Below, in pieces: positions 8,282 through 16,331 of a stretch of DNA of 62,559 bases. Every line of letters starts with the position of its first letter. The stretch's first letter is position 1. The position numbers were made by a program, and so were the translations under genes. The notes beneath the pieces were generated by a model. That model was not told where the DNA came from, ran no database searches, and worked only from the letters and a program-made list of their open reading frames with translations. Source of the stretch: CAZDDI01 sp964504195 (lineage in GTDB: Bacteria > Chloroflexota > Anaerolineae > B4-G1 > SLSP01); assembly GCA_964504195.1 (NCBI GenBank), contig CAZDDI010000020.1, forward strand, positions 1 through 62,559. The letters run 5' to 3'.

Positions 8282-10903
8282 TTGAAGGCATTCCCCAGAA
8301 GGTTCTTTGCATTTCTTGTGCATATCAAATACGACATCGGTGTTGCGGCGCTGTTTGTGGTTTTGACAGGTATCATCACGTATCCGTTGATTTTCAATCT
8401 AACTACTATGCTCGCCCAAAGTCCGCATTGGGGGACAGACGCCTTTCACCACACTTATGTCCTATGGTGGTTCAAAACTGCTATTTTCGATTTACACATC
8501 AGCCCGATCAACCTGCCGCTGATTCAATACCCCACCGGTGGCGTTTATCCTGTGTTATTGACCTTCGCTTTTGTTTACCTGCCCGGTATCCCGTTGTTGT
8601 TTTTCCTGCCGCCCTCGGTAGTCTATAACCTGCTCTTTCTGGCAAACTTCTTCCTGGCGGGAATTTTCGCGTATGCGCTGTGTACTTATCTCACCGGCAA
8701 CCGCTGGGCTGGAATTCTGGGCGGCGTCATCTATGCGTTTTACCCTGGGCACATGGCCCACGCGCTGAGCGGACATCTGGAACTGGCTTTGATTTATCCC
8801 TTCCCCCTCTACTTGTTCTGTCTGGTGCGCTTGCTCCGCGCCCCGAGTTGGCGGCGCGCTTTGCTTATGGCCGCAACCCTTGTTCCCTGTCTGCTGATTC
8901 AACCGATCTACATCCCTTTTCTGGCGATGCCGTTCACGTTAGTTGTGCTGGTGTATGCCTTCCGCGATTTACCTCCGGCAACCCATAGACAAACCTGGGT
9001 AAAGCTGGTGCTTGGATGGGGTGTAGCCGGGGGGATTGCCTTGCTCTTTTTCTGGCCCGGTATTCGCGAGCAGTTGCAGGGGGCCGGCAGCTATTTGCAT
9101 GGTGAAGGCATCATCAACTATTCGGCAGACCTGTTAAGCGCCCTGGCTCCTTCGCCGCTGAATCCTGTGCTGGGGCGGCTAGGATTGCTCCCTGCCTACG
9201 CCTATCGCATTGTGCCGACCCATATCTGGATGGCGGAATTGTTGGTGTATGTGGGAGTGATTCCGTTGCTATTGAGCGGGGTGGCCTGGTATGTTTATCG
9301 CCGTCGCGTGAACTTGTGGGGGTGGTTGGCCGTAACCTTCGGCGTGCTTTCGTTAGGCCCCGTTTTGCACGTCGGAGGACAGATTTTTACTTTTACGGTT
9401 GAGGGGAGGGGCTTCACGTTGCCACTTCCCTACGCGCTGCTGGCGAATCTGCCGTTCCTCCGTTACAACCGCGTTCCGGCGCGCTTGAACGTAACCGTGA
9501 TGTTGGCGTTGGTGGTGTTGGTCGCGTATGGGCTGACCTGGCTACAAACGCGCTTTCGCCCGCGTTGGCATAGATGGCTCGGCAGCGGGCTGATAGTCTT
9601 GACCGTGCTGGAACTGTTGGCGCTTTGGCCGTTGCCTTTGACCGCGCTTACATCCCATCCTCAATTCGCCGAACTGTCCGATAGCACCGGTGCGATCCTG
9701 AACGTGCCGGTGACATCGTGGGTGGCTACAGAACGCGGCTTGTTTCATCAGATACAGCATCGCCTGCCCATTTTCGATGGCTGGGTGCAGCGTTCGCTAG
9801 GCGCTGAAGACGACCCGGCCCTGTTCCTGGATGGCCTGCTACGTCCTTCTACCCCCGATATTGTGCCGCTGCCTTCGGATGCCGCGCGCCTTGCCATTGC
9901 CCAGGCAGAGAACGTAGGCTATGTGTTTGTCTTCCCTGGCGCTTACGATGTTCATATCCCGCAACTGCTGGACTATTTACCCGGTCTATTAGGCCCGCCG
10001 CAGTTTACCACCTCCGAGATCGTCGCGTATGCTGTCCCTTCTGCGCCGCGCGCTTTAGAGGAAGTGGTATATGGGCTTTCGCCGTTTGGGTGGGGGAGCG
10101 TCGAGCCGTTGCAGGGCCGCCCGGCGCGTTGGCTGGCGGATGCAGGGCACTTATACATCTACGCACCGGAGGCACACACGGCAGCTTTGCAATTTCGCGC
10201 GCTGCCGCTGACCTATCCCCGGCGCTTGGCCTTGACAGTGAATGGGCAGCCGCTATCTACAGTGGTTATCGGCGACCCGTTGGTGTATCAGACCCCGGCC
10301 TTTGCCTTGAAGCAAGGCTTGAACGTGATTACGTTCCATGCCATTGAGCCGGCTACGCTGGTGGAGGGCGATCCCAAATGCGCCGGCCCTGCCCGCTTGT
10401 GGGGCGCGGAGTGCAATACCTACCTGACCATCTCCCGCAGTTTGAGCATCCTTTTCCAGGATATGGCTCTGGTTGAGGCCGATATCGTGCCTGTGGATGT
10501 GGCTTTGGGTGAGGGAGTGACATTGTTGGGGTATCAATTATTGGGCGAGGCGCTTCCGGGTCACAGCCTGGACGTGCTGTTGTATTGGCAATCTCTAGCG
10601 CCGTTACATGCTGACTATACGGCTTTTCTCCACTTGATGGAATCCGCAACCGGGGCGTTGGGTGCTCAATTCGACACCCTCCCCGTAAGCGGCCTTTATC
10701 CCACCTCGGAGTGGCGCGTCGGCGATACAATCGTCACCCGAATGACGCTGACCCTATCGCCGGATCTGCCGCCTGGCGAATACCACCTGCTCACGGGCAT
10801 GTACACCTATCCCGATCTGATGCGGTTGCCGGTGTATGCAGAACGTCCCTTTGCTGAACATGGGCTGGTATGGCTGCAATCCGTGGAAATTCCAGTACAC
10901 TAG
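8282..10903 (+). CDS. GT-C-like polytopic membrane protein with C-terminal beta-sandwich domain
   Basis: The start is the TTG at 8282, with GGAGG 8 nt upstream and downstream of the promoter at 8208-8235; an ATG at 8213 is in frame but overlaps the promoter. 873 residues. Roughly 15-470 is a run of ten or more transmembrane helices of the type seen in oligosaccharyl/glycosyl transferases of GT-C fold, with an early acidic loop (GTDAFHHTYVLWWF). About 475-720 is soluble. About 760-873 is a beta-rich domain (LGYQLLGE ... LLYWQSL ... DYTAFLHLM ... PGEYHLLTGMYTYP) that I know from Chloroflexota membrane glycosyltransferase-like proteins. Sugar donor and acceptor are unknown. It stands alone, followed by a hairpin terminator. 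Confidence 0.75.
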   Translation: MKAFPRRFFAFLVHIKYDIGVAALFVVLTGIITYPLIFNLTTMLAQSPHWGTDAFHHTYVLWWFKTAIFDLHISPINLPLIQYPTGGVYPVLLTFAFVYLPGIPLLFFLPPSVVYNLLFLANFFLAGIFAYALCTYLTGNRWAGILGGVIYAFYPGHMAHALSGHLELALIYPFPLYLFCLVRLLRAPSWRRALLMAATLVPCLLIQPIYIPFLAMPFTLVVLVYAFRDLPPATHRQTWVKLVLGWGVAGGIALLFFWPGIREQLQGAGSYLHGEGIINYSADLLSALAPSPLNPVLGRLGLLPAYAYRIVPTHIWMAELLVYVGVIPLLLSGVAWYVYRRRVNLWGWLAVTFGVLSLGPVLHVGGQIFTFTVEGRGFTLPLPYALLANLPFLRYNRVPARLNVTVMLALVVLVAYGLTWLQTRFRPRWHRWLGSGLIVLTVLELLALWPLPLTALTSHPQFAELSDSTGAILNVPVTSWVATERGLFHQIQHRLPIFDGWVQRSLGAEDDPALFLDGLLRPSTPDIVPLPSDAARLAIAQAENVGYVFVFPGAYDVHIPQLLDYLPGLLGPPQFTTSEIVAYAVPSAPRALEEVVYGLSPFGWGSVEPLQGRPARWLADAGHLYIYAPEAHTAALQFRALPLTYPRRLALTVNGQPLSTVVIGDPLVYQTPAFALKQGLNVITFHAIEPATLVEGDPKCAGPARLWGAECNTYLTISRSLSILFQDMALVEADIVPVDVALGEGVTLLGYQLLGEALPGHSLDVLLYWQSLAPLHADYTAFLHLMESATGALGAQFDTLPVSGLYPTSEWRVGDTIVTRMTLTLSPDLPPGEYHLLTGMYTYPDLMRLPVYAERPFAEHGLVWLQSVEIPVH

Positions 10904-10911
10904 AGAGCAGA

Positions 10912-10940
10912 CAGCGGGCGGTCATGTTGACCGCCCGCTG
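10912..10940. terminator. Hairpin terminator, probably bidirectional
   Basis: CAGCGGGCGGTCA (10912-10924), loop TGT, then the perfect complement TGACCGCCCGCTG (10928-10940). It lies 8 nt after the stop of the GT-C-like gene and between two convergent genes. There is no long T-run. Confidence 0.75.
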
Positions 10941-10985
10941 TTAGAACTTCTTCGACAATTTGTGAAGGTGGTGGTTTTGACATGT

Positions 10986-11039
10986 CCGGTGGCCGAGCCT
11001 GCCGAGGCCCATCGGGGTTTTGACAGGCTCAACCACCGG
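10986..11039. repeat. REP-like hairpin of the GAGCCTG/CAGGCTC family
   Basis: CCGGTGGCCGAGCCTG (10986-11001) pairs with CAGGCTCAACCACCGG (11024-11039), 14 of 16 positions. It shares the GAGCCTGTCGAA-type core with the hairpins at 619-690. It sits just past the stop of the xanthine-dehydrogenase-like gene. Confidence 0.6.
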
Positions 11040-11044
11040 GGGGG

Positions 11045-14017
11045 CTACTGCATCTCCCGCAACGCCTGCCACAGCCGCTCCGGCGTGACCGGCGTTTGCT
11101 TGAGCAGCACGCCCGTTGCGTCGTAGATGGCGTTGAGCACCGCCGGCGCCGCGCCGTTTACCACGATCTCCGAGACTGACTTCGCCCCGACCGGATGGCT
11201 CGGCTCGAACGTCTCGATGAAGAGCGTATCCAGCGGCGGCGACTCGTCCGCGCGGAACACGCGGTAGTCATCGAAGCGCGGGTTCACCGTGCGTCCTAGC
11301 TCGTCATAGATGAGCTCCTCGGCCACGCCGTACCCCAACGCCTGCAACATACCGCCCTCCGCCTGCCCGCTCGCCGTGAGCGGGTTGATGATCTGCCCCG
11401 AATCCAGCGCCAGCAGGAGCCGGTCGCACGTCACCTGGCCCGTCTCTGTGTCCACCGTCACCTCGGCGAACTGCGCCGCGAACGGCGGCGGGCTGACCGG
11501 GCTGAGGAACGACGCCTGCCCCATGATCTGATGCTGGTTGTGCTGGTGCAGCGCGTGCATGGCGATCTCCCGCAGCGAGATGCTGCGCCCGTCGCTCGTC
11601 CAGGCCGCGCGGTCGTGCAACGTGATGTCGCTCTCGTTCTCGCCGAACATTTCGGCGGCCACGGCCTTGATCTGCTGCGCCGCCTGCTGCGCCGCGCGCG
11701 CCACCGCCCCGCCGCTGATGTACGTCGTGCTCGAAGCATACGCGCCCACATCGAACGGCGTCATATCGGTATCGGAGGAATACGCGATGATATCCTCCAA
11801 CCGGCAGCCCACTTGCTCCGCCGCGATCTGCGCCAGCACCGTGTCCGAGCCGGTGCCCAGATCGGTCGCGCCCATCAGCAGGTTGAACGTGCCGTCATCG
11901 TTCATCTTGATGCTCGCCGCGCCCATATCCAGGTGCGGGATGCCCGACCCTTGCATCAGGAACACCACGCCCACGCCGCGCTTGAGGTGCGGCTTGCCGG
12001 GGACGGTGTGCCAAGCGGGATTGCCGTACTTTTCGTACCAACCGAACGCCGCCGCCCCCTGGTGCGCCGCCTCGCGCAGCGCGCAGGTCTCGATCATCTC
12101 ACCCTTCGCCTCGCGGCCCTCGCTCCACACCTTGCTCATAATGTTCTCGGTGTGCGGCTCGACGATATTCTTCAGGCGGAACTCCAGCGGATCCATGCCC
12201 AGCGTCTTGGCCGCCTGCGTGATGAGCGTCTCTGTGGCGATGACGCCCTGCGTGACGCCGTAGCCGCGATACGCCCCCGCGCGCGGCAGGTTCGTGTAAA
12301 CCGTATCGCCGAAGAACCGCACCACCGGCGTATTGTAGAGCGGCAGCGTCTTGTGCCCGGTATTCCCCAGCACCGTCAGGCCATGCCCGCCATACGCGCC
12401 CGTATCGCTCAGCGCATACATATCCTGCGCCGTCATCATCCCGTTCTTGTCCACGCCCATCCGGTAACGCACCAGCATCGGATGGCGGGTGACGGTGTAG
12501 ATGAACTGCTCCTCGCGGGTCAGCTCGAACAGCACCGGACGGCCCGTAGCGATGGTGAGATGCGCGGCGATGTCCTCGTAAATCTCCTGCTTGTTGCCGA
12601 AGGCCGCCCCGATGCGCGGCTTGATCACGCGAATCTGCCCCTCCGACAGCCCCAACACCGGCGCGAGGATGCGCCGTACATGGAACGGCACCTGGGTCGA
12701 GGTCATAATCACCAGCCGGTCATCCGAATCCCAGTAGGTCATACACACCCAGGGTTCCAGCGGGATGTGCTTCATCTTCTGCGTGACCACTTCCGTCTCG
12801 AAGACGTGCTCGGAGGCCGCCAGCGTTGCCTCCATATCGCCCAGCTGAATCCGCACTTTGGCGACGATGTTCTGGCTGGGATCGCTATCGCCGAACGGCA
12901 CATAATCCGGCTCGTCATGGATGACGGGCGCGCCTTCGGCGTTGGCCGTGCGGAAATCCAACACCGGCTCCAGCACCTCGTAGGTAACTTTGATGAGCTC
13001 CAGCGCCTGCTCCGCGATCTCCGGCGTTTCGGCGGCGACGGCGGCCACACGGTCGCCCACATAGCGCACCTTATCATCGAAGCTCGCGTAATCCAGCGGG
13101 CCGGGGATGGGGTAGGATTGCCCGGCGGTGGAGTAGATGACGCGCGGCGTGTTCTTGTGGGTCAGTACGGCATGGACGCCGGGCAGGGCCTCCGCCTCGC
13201 GGGTATCCAGCGCCTTGATGCGCGCGTGCGCGTGCGGGCTGTGCAGCACCTTCGCGTAGAGCATCCCTGGCCGCGCAAAATCGGCCACGAACGCCGCCTT
13301 GCCCTGCGCCAGTTTGAGCGCATCCACTTTGGGCAGGGGCTTGCCCACCACATTGAACTTCTCGGCCTCTTGGGTGACAAAGACCTTGGGGCGGGTCAGC
13401 GTCCGCGTTTGCGTATCGCCGCCCCCGCCTCCGTCGAGCTCCAGCGGTTCGATCGGGCCACTCGATGGGAACAAGCCTTCGGGCATGGTGAACATCTCAT
13501 TGCCAGGGCCGCCCTCGATAGGGCCGGGGTCTTCGCCGCGCAGGTAGGCCGCCGCGCGGAGGATCGCTTCCACCGGCTTGGTGTAGCCCGTCTCGCGCGA
13601 GACAATGCCGCTGATCTGATCGCGCACCTGCGCCTCGGTGGGGCGCGGGTTGCGGTCGAGCAGGGCCTTCGCCGCCAGAATCAGCGCGGGCGTGTCGTAC
13701 CCGCTCTGGATCGCGCCAATCTCGATGAACGCCCGCTGGATGGGGTGCAGCTCCGCGCTGCCCTTCCAGCCGCGCTTCTGCGGGCCGCTCAGTCCTTCGA
13801 CGGTGAGTACATCCTTGCCGGCGACCTGCGCCGCCAGCGTCACCGTCGCGCTTTGCACGCGCCCGTTGATGAGCACCGTACTGTAGCCCTCGCTGCCGTC
13901 CTCGCTGCCAAACTTGACGCTGGCAATGCCCTCGCGTCGTAGCAGAGTGAAAAGCGTCTCGCGGGGGGAAGTCGTAAACTCGCGTTTTTGTCCATTCAGT
14001 GTGAAAGTAATTTTCAT
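11045..14017 (-). CDS. Xanthine dehydrogenase/aldehyde oxidase-family fusion lacking both [2Fe-2S] clusters
   Basis: About 990 residues from the ATG at 14017 (AAAGGAG upstream). Residues 1-160 follow the small iron-sulfur subunit of molybdenum hydroxylases. All eight cluster ligands are replaced: Ser38, Glu43, Ser46 and Ala57 in the plant-ferredoxin part, and Ser105, Asp108 (QSGYDTP), Ser140 and Glu142 (VSRETGY) in the helical part. The surrounding framework (HPIQRAFIE, ILAAKALLDRNPRPTE) is intact. From about 240 onward is the Mo-binding subunit: GAAFGNKQE, GAYRGYGVTQG, and the C-terminal GAKSVSEI segment with the catalytic-type Glu. No FAD subunit is nearby. The Mo domain looks capable of binding cofactor, but the usual electron path out is missing. 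Substrate unknown; it may not be an oxidoreductase of the usual kind. Confidence 0.88.
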   Translation of the reverse strand: MKITFTLNGQKREFTTSPRETLFTLLRREGIASVKFGSEDGSEGYSTVLINGRVQSATVTLAAQVAGKDVLTVEGLSGPQKRGWKGSAELHPIQRAFIEIGAIQSGYDTPALILAAKALLDRNPRPTEAQVRDQISGIVSRETGYTKPVEAILRAAAYLRGEDPGPIEGGPGNEMFTMPEGLFPSSGPIEPLELDGGGGGDTQTRTLTRPKVFVTQEAEKFNVVGKPLPKVDALKLAQGKAAFVADFARPGMLYAKVLHSPHAHARIKALDTREAEALPGVHAVLTHKNTPRVIYSTAGQSYPIPGPLDYASFDDKVRYVGDRVAAVAAETPEIAEQALELIKVTYEVLEPVLDFRTANAEGAPVIHDEPDYVPFGDSDPSQNIVAKVRIQLGDMEATLAASEHVFETEVVTQKMKHIPLEPWVCMTYWDSDDRLVIMTSTQVPFHVRRILAPVLGLSEGQIRVIKPRIGAAFGNKQEIYEDIAAHLTIATGRPVLFELTREEQFIYTVTRHPMLVRYRMGVDKNGMMTAQDMYALSDTGAYGGHGLTVLGNTGHKTLPLYNTPVVRFFGDTVYTNLPRAGAYRGYGVTQGVIATETLITQAAKTLGMDPLEFRLKNIVEPHTENIMSKVWSEGREAKGEMIETCALREAAHQGAAAFGWYEKYGNPAWHTVPGKPHLKRGVGVVFLMQGSGIPHLDMGAASIKMNDDGTFNLLMGATDLGTGSDTVLAQIAAEQVGCRLEDIIAYSSDTDMTPFDVGAYASSTTYISGGAVARAAQQAAQQIKAVAAEMFGENESDITLHDRAAWTSDGRSISLREIAMHALHQHNQHQIMGQASFLSPVSPPPFAAQFAEVTVDTETGQVTCDRLLLALDSGQIINPLTASGQAEGGMLQALGYGVAEELIYDELGRTVNPRFDDYRVFRADESPPLDTLFIETFEPSHPVGAKSVSEIVVNGAAPAVLNAIYDATGVLLKQTPVTPERLWQALREMQ

Positions 14018-14030
14018 GCGCTGCTCCTTT

Positions 14031-14074
14031 GCTGGAAACTGGATACTGGATGCTGGTTGCTGGATACTGGATAC
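14031..14074. repeat. Low-complexity CTGGATACTGG word tract in a 5' leader
   Basis: GGATACTGGATGCTGG and GGATACTGGATAC variants are repeated about five times. On the minus strand the tract abuts the AAAGGAG site of the gene starting at 14017. Comparable tracts with other words occur upstream of about nine other genes in the window. Confidence 0.7.
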
Positions 14075-14175
14075 TTGTTCTCTACGCAATACGAACTACG
14101 CGCCATAACGCCGTGTTTCAACCGTCGCCCGCTGCAACGAGTGGCCCTGCAACTGCCTGTGGGGCGCGGCTTGCT

Positions 14176-14751
14176 TTAATCAACATTATCCATGATGGTT
14201 CTAATCTGCTCAAGTATAGTTTCGTAGTGGAGTGCTGCAAAGTCGGTGGTGTCTACTTGAAGTACAGGGCTGTCAATATCCAGCCGTAATGAACATCTTT
14301 GCTTCAAATGTGCTTTGAGTTCATTTAGGGATTGTATATCCACATGGCCCTTATGACGTATCCCCGATTCGGCACGTTGTCTAAAACGCTCAAATAGAAC
14401 ATCGCTGTTGGCATTACAAATGATCTGGAGAACATTTGCATTATACTGTCTTTCCAGTACTCGCAATTTTGGCGATGCCAAGTCGGGATGGAAAACGTTC
14501 TCCAGAATTACAGACTTTCCAAGTTCGAGTTGAGTCTGAGCAAAGTAATACATTAATTCTATGCTTGCCCGTCCAAGCATTTTAGACCATTCACGATCCC
14601 GCCAGCCAAGTTGGTCAAACAAAACTTCTTTGATACTGTCCTTGCTAATAACGGGAAAAGCCAAATGCTTTCCTAGCCAAACTGCTAAAGTCGTTTTCCC
14701 TGCGGCTGGTTGTCCAGTTACTACTATTAGCCACACCATTGAATTTAACAT
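14176..14751 (-). CDS. AAA/zeta-like P-loop kinase
   Basis: About 191 residues from the ATG at 14751; a second ATG at 14739 also fits, and neither has a strong Shine-Dalgarno site. The Walker A motif GQPAAGKTT follows a short beta strand (MVWLIVVT), then VISKDSIKEVLFD. This is the layout of small predicted kinases (AAA_33 type) that phosphorylate small molecules or, in zeta toxins, sugar nucleotides. ILENVFHP could be the Walker B region, and the C-terminal half has a basic RFRQRAES lid. The gene is clearly AT-richer than its surroundings and lies in a patch with another AT-rich gene, so recent acquisition is likely. Substrate unknown. Confidence 0.7.
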   Translation of the reverse strand: MLNSMVWLIVVTGQPAAGKTTLAVWLGKHLAFPVISKDSIKEVLFDQLGWRDREWSKMLGRASIELMYYFAQTQLELGKSVILENVFHPDLASPKLRVLERQYNANVLQIICNANSDVLFERFRQRAESGIRHKGHVDIQSLNELKAHLKQRCSLRLDIDSPVLQVDTTDFAALHYETILEQIRTIMDNVD

Positions 14752-14770
14752 TTCTCGTAGGGCATCCAAC

Positions 14771-14880
14771 GTCCCGCGGCAGCCGCCGCGCCGACTGCGT
14801 GGAAGCTCCTTTGCCAGCAGGCACGCCCCAAAGCGCGTTTCCCCGCCGCCAACACGCGCCAAAGGCGCTTGATGCAATGT
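14771..14880. other. GC-rich structured spacer between two AT-richer genes (attC-like?)
   Basis: About 110 bp of GC-rich, imperfectly self-complementary sequence lies between the 3' end of the gene at 14896 and the start of the kinase. On the minus strand it ends in GTTGGAT and begins near GCATCAAGC. This weakly resembles an integron attC site, but the second core site lacks the AAC of the consensus. Confidence 0.3.
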
Positions 14881-14895
14881 AGGGGGCTTTGCTGA

Positions 14896-15621
14896 TTAAA
14901 GTTCAAGTTCTATTACTACTGGATTGTGGTCACTCAATCTTTTTACATCTTCATTGTCAATGACCATACAATGCTTTAGTTTTTTTGCCAGAGTTTTACT
15001 GATAAAAAAGTAATCGTTTTGCCACGGCCTACTACTTCTGCTATGGCGATGGGTTTGTACAAAATCATTAAAAAATGGCTCAAAACAGTTCTTCAGTTTG
15101 AAATCTTCCAGCCGTTGAAAAAATATCTGGTGTGCTCCACCGCCATAATAAATATCACATTGACGGCTTGCGTTCAAATCACCACCTAGAATGATATTGC
15201 GTTTGCCGCCAATATGACCATTCAATATACCTGTTAAATCTGATAACATTCTGTGTAGTGTAGTAATGGCGTAGGAAGTGCTTCCAACAGTCTCTAACAG
15301 GCCATAAAGCGATATGATTGTTAGTTCTAAAGCGTCGGTGATTTTTGCTTCTCCGACTACCAATGAACCTGTATATTCGCTCTGAAGTGGTAAATACCGA
15401 ACGGGATATTTCTTGCTGTAGATTCCAGTTCCCCAATTACGGCTACCACCAACCTCAAACCAAAGAAGATTAGAGTCATCCTTTAATTCTTGGGGCGGGT
15501 GTGATTCCTGAAAAAGGAAAATATCTGCATCGGTTTCTTCAAGCAAGTATTTCCAGGCTTCTTCAAGATAGGCTTTATGACTCCAAAAAGCCATATTCCA
15601 GGTGACTAACTTCAAATTCAT
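14896..15621 (-). CDS. Endonuclease/exonuclease/phosphatase (EEP) family protein
   Basis: 241 residues. The EEP fold motifs are in order: LVTWNMAFW (metal-binding Asn near 8), DIFLFQESHPP (Glu about 39), ILGGDLNASRQ (Asp-x-Asn about 147-149), and the C-terminal SDHNPVVIE (Asp-His). These are the metal and catalytic residues of the DNase I/AP-endonuclease/phosphatase superfamily. Which phosphoester it cuts cannot be told from sequence. It is AT-rich compared with its neighbours. GTTAGGC lies 26 nt upstream of its start and also forms the stop of the gene before it. There is no signal peptide, so it is probably cytoplasmic. Confidence 0.8.
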   Translation of the reverse strand: MNLKLVTWNMAFWSHKAYLEEAWKYLLEETDADIFLFQESHPPQELKDDSNLLWFEVGGSRNWGTGIYSKKYPVRYLPLQSEYTGSLVVGEAKITDALELTIISLYGLLETVGSTSYAITTLHRMLSDLTGILNGHIGGKRNIILGGDLNASRQCDIYYGGGAHQIFFQRLEDFKLKNCFEPFFNDFVQTHRHSRSSRPWQNDYFFISKTLAKKLKHCMVIDNEDVKRLSDHNPVVIELEL

Positions 15622-15648
15622 ATTCCGCGTTGCCTTTGTGGTTGCCGC

Positions 15649-16026
15649 CTAACTTTGGTTATGATAAATCGGCACTCTATCAAGCGGGCTGGCAGGTTGT
15701 GCTCCGGGTGCATTCGCGCCGGCTACAGCGGCCATCACCTGCGCGGTGACATCACGCCCGCCCTTGAAGTTGACGATGAAGGCTTCGATGGTGTAGATCG
15801 GCCCCCAGGGAATTCCCCACCAGCCAAAGAGGAACGCAATGAGCGAATACAACAGCCCTTTGCTTACGGCGTTTTGGTTCGCCCGAATGAAGAAAACATC
15901 AGAGGAGCGTTTGAAGGTGAGAATGATGATAGAAACACAATACTGATAGGTGACAAACTTTGCGCCTTGTTGCAGTTCAGCCATCAATTGACTACCGGAT
16001 AGACCTTCGATGCCTTTGACTTTCAT
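15649..16026 (-). CDS. Small conserved membrane protein with GWWGIPWGP motif
   Basis: 125 residues; GGAG precedes the ATG at 16026. One or two hydrophobic helices (about 60-90) carry the motif LFGWWGIPWGPIYTIEAF. I have seen this motif in small uncharacterised proteins of several phyla with a similar NFKGGRDVT segment after it. The first half (KFVTYQYCVSIIILTFKRSSDVFFI) looks beta-rich. No function is known. Its TAG stop is part of a GTTAGGC word at the junction with the next gene. Confidence 0.65.
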   Translation of the reverse strand: MKVKGIEGLSGSQLMAELQQGAKFVTYQYCVSIIILTFKRSSDVFFIRANQNAVSKGLLYSLIAFLFGWWGIPWGPIYTIEAFIVNFKGGRDVTAQVMAAVAGANAPGAQPASPLDRVPIYHNQS

Positions 16027-16331
16027 GGGATTACTCCGTCTGCGCGAGATAGTCGTATTGTATTCAGAATTGCGCGGACTGTCAATTGCCGGGGGGTGTC
16101 TAAGTGCAAATAGCGACTACGGACACTGCAATTATTTGTTACAAAATATAAATAAAAAATAATACGAGCATTTTCCCAGCGTTTCAAAGATTTTCCCGAC
16201 GATACAAGTATTTTCCCTATCAACAGCATGACATTAAGGTTTGCAGGCCGTTAATAAATTGTCACTACGCAGCCTCAGTAGAACACAATTTAGGCTCGCA
16301 GTGACGGCTTCAGCCGTTTGGGATTTCTCGA
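16027..16331. other. AT-rich intergenic region with three phased ATTTTCCC repeats
   Basis: About 305 bp with no supportable gene. It holds a strongly AT-rich stretch (about 16140-16165) followed by three ATTTTCCC words at exact 20-bp spacing. It lies upstream of the minus-strand gene starting at 16026 and downstream of the deaminase stop. Confidence 0.6.
16170..16217. repeat. Three direct ATTTTCCC repeats, period 20 bp
   Basis: TTTTCCC occurs at 16171, 16191 and 16211. The first two units also share CG and CAA positions within the 20-bp unit. Spacing of about two helical turns places the words on one face of the DNA, as in operators for oligomeric repressors or short iterons. Confidence 0.55.

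Noticed and set aside
11531..13942. Very long open frame (over 800 codons) on the plus strand opposite the xanthine-dehydrogenase-like gene
   Set aside because: It is a by-product of high GC and codon bias of the real gene; its product is His/Arg-rich, lacks any family signature and has no ribosome site. The same applies to the long plus-strand frames opposite the genes at 3677-7816, 22631-23854 and 60374-62392.
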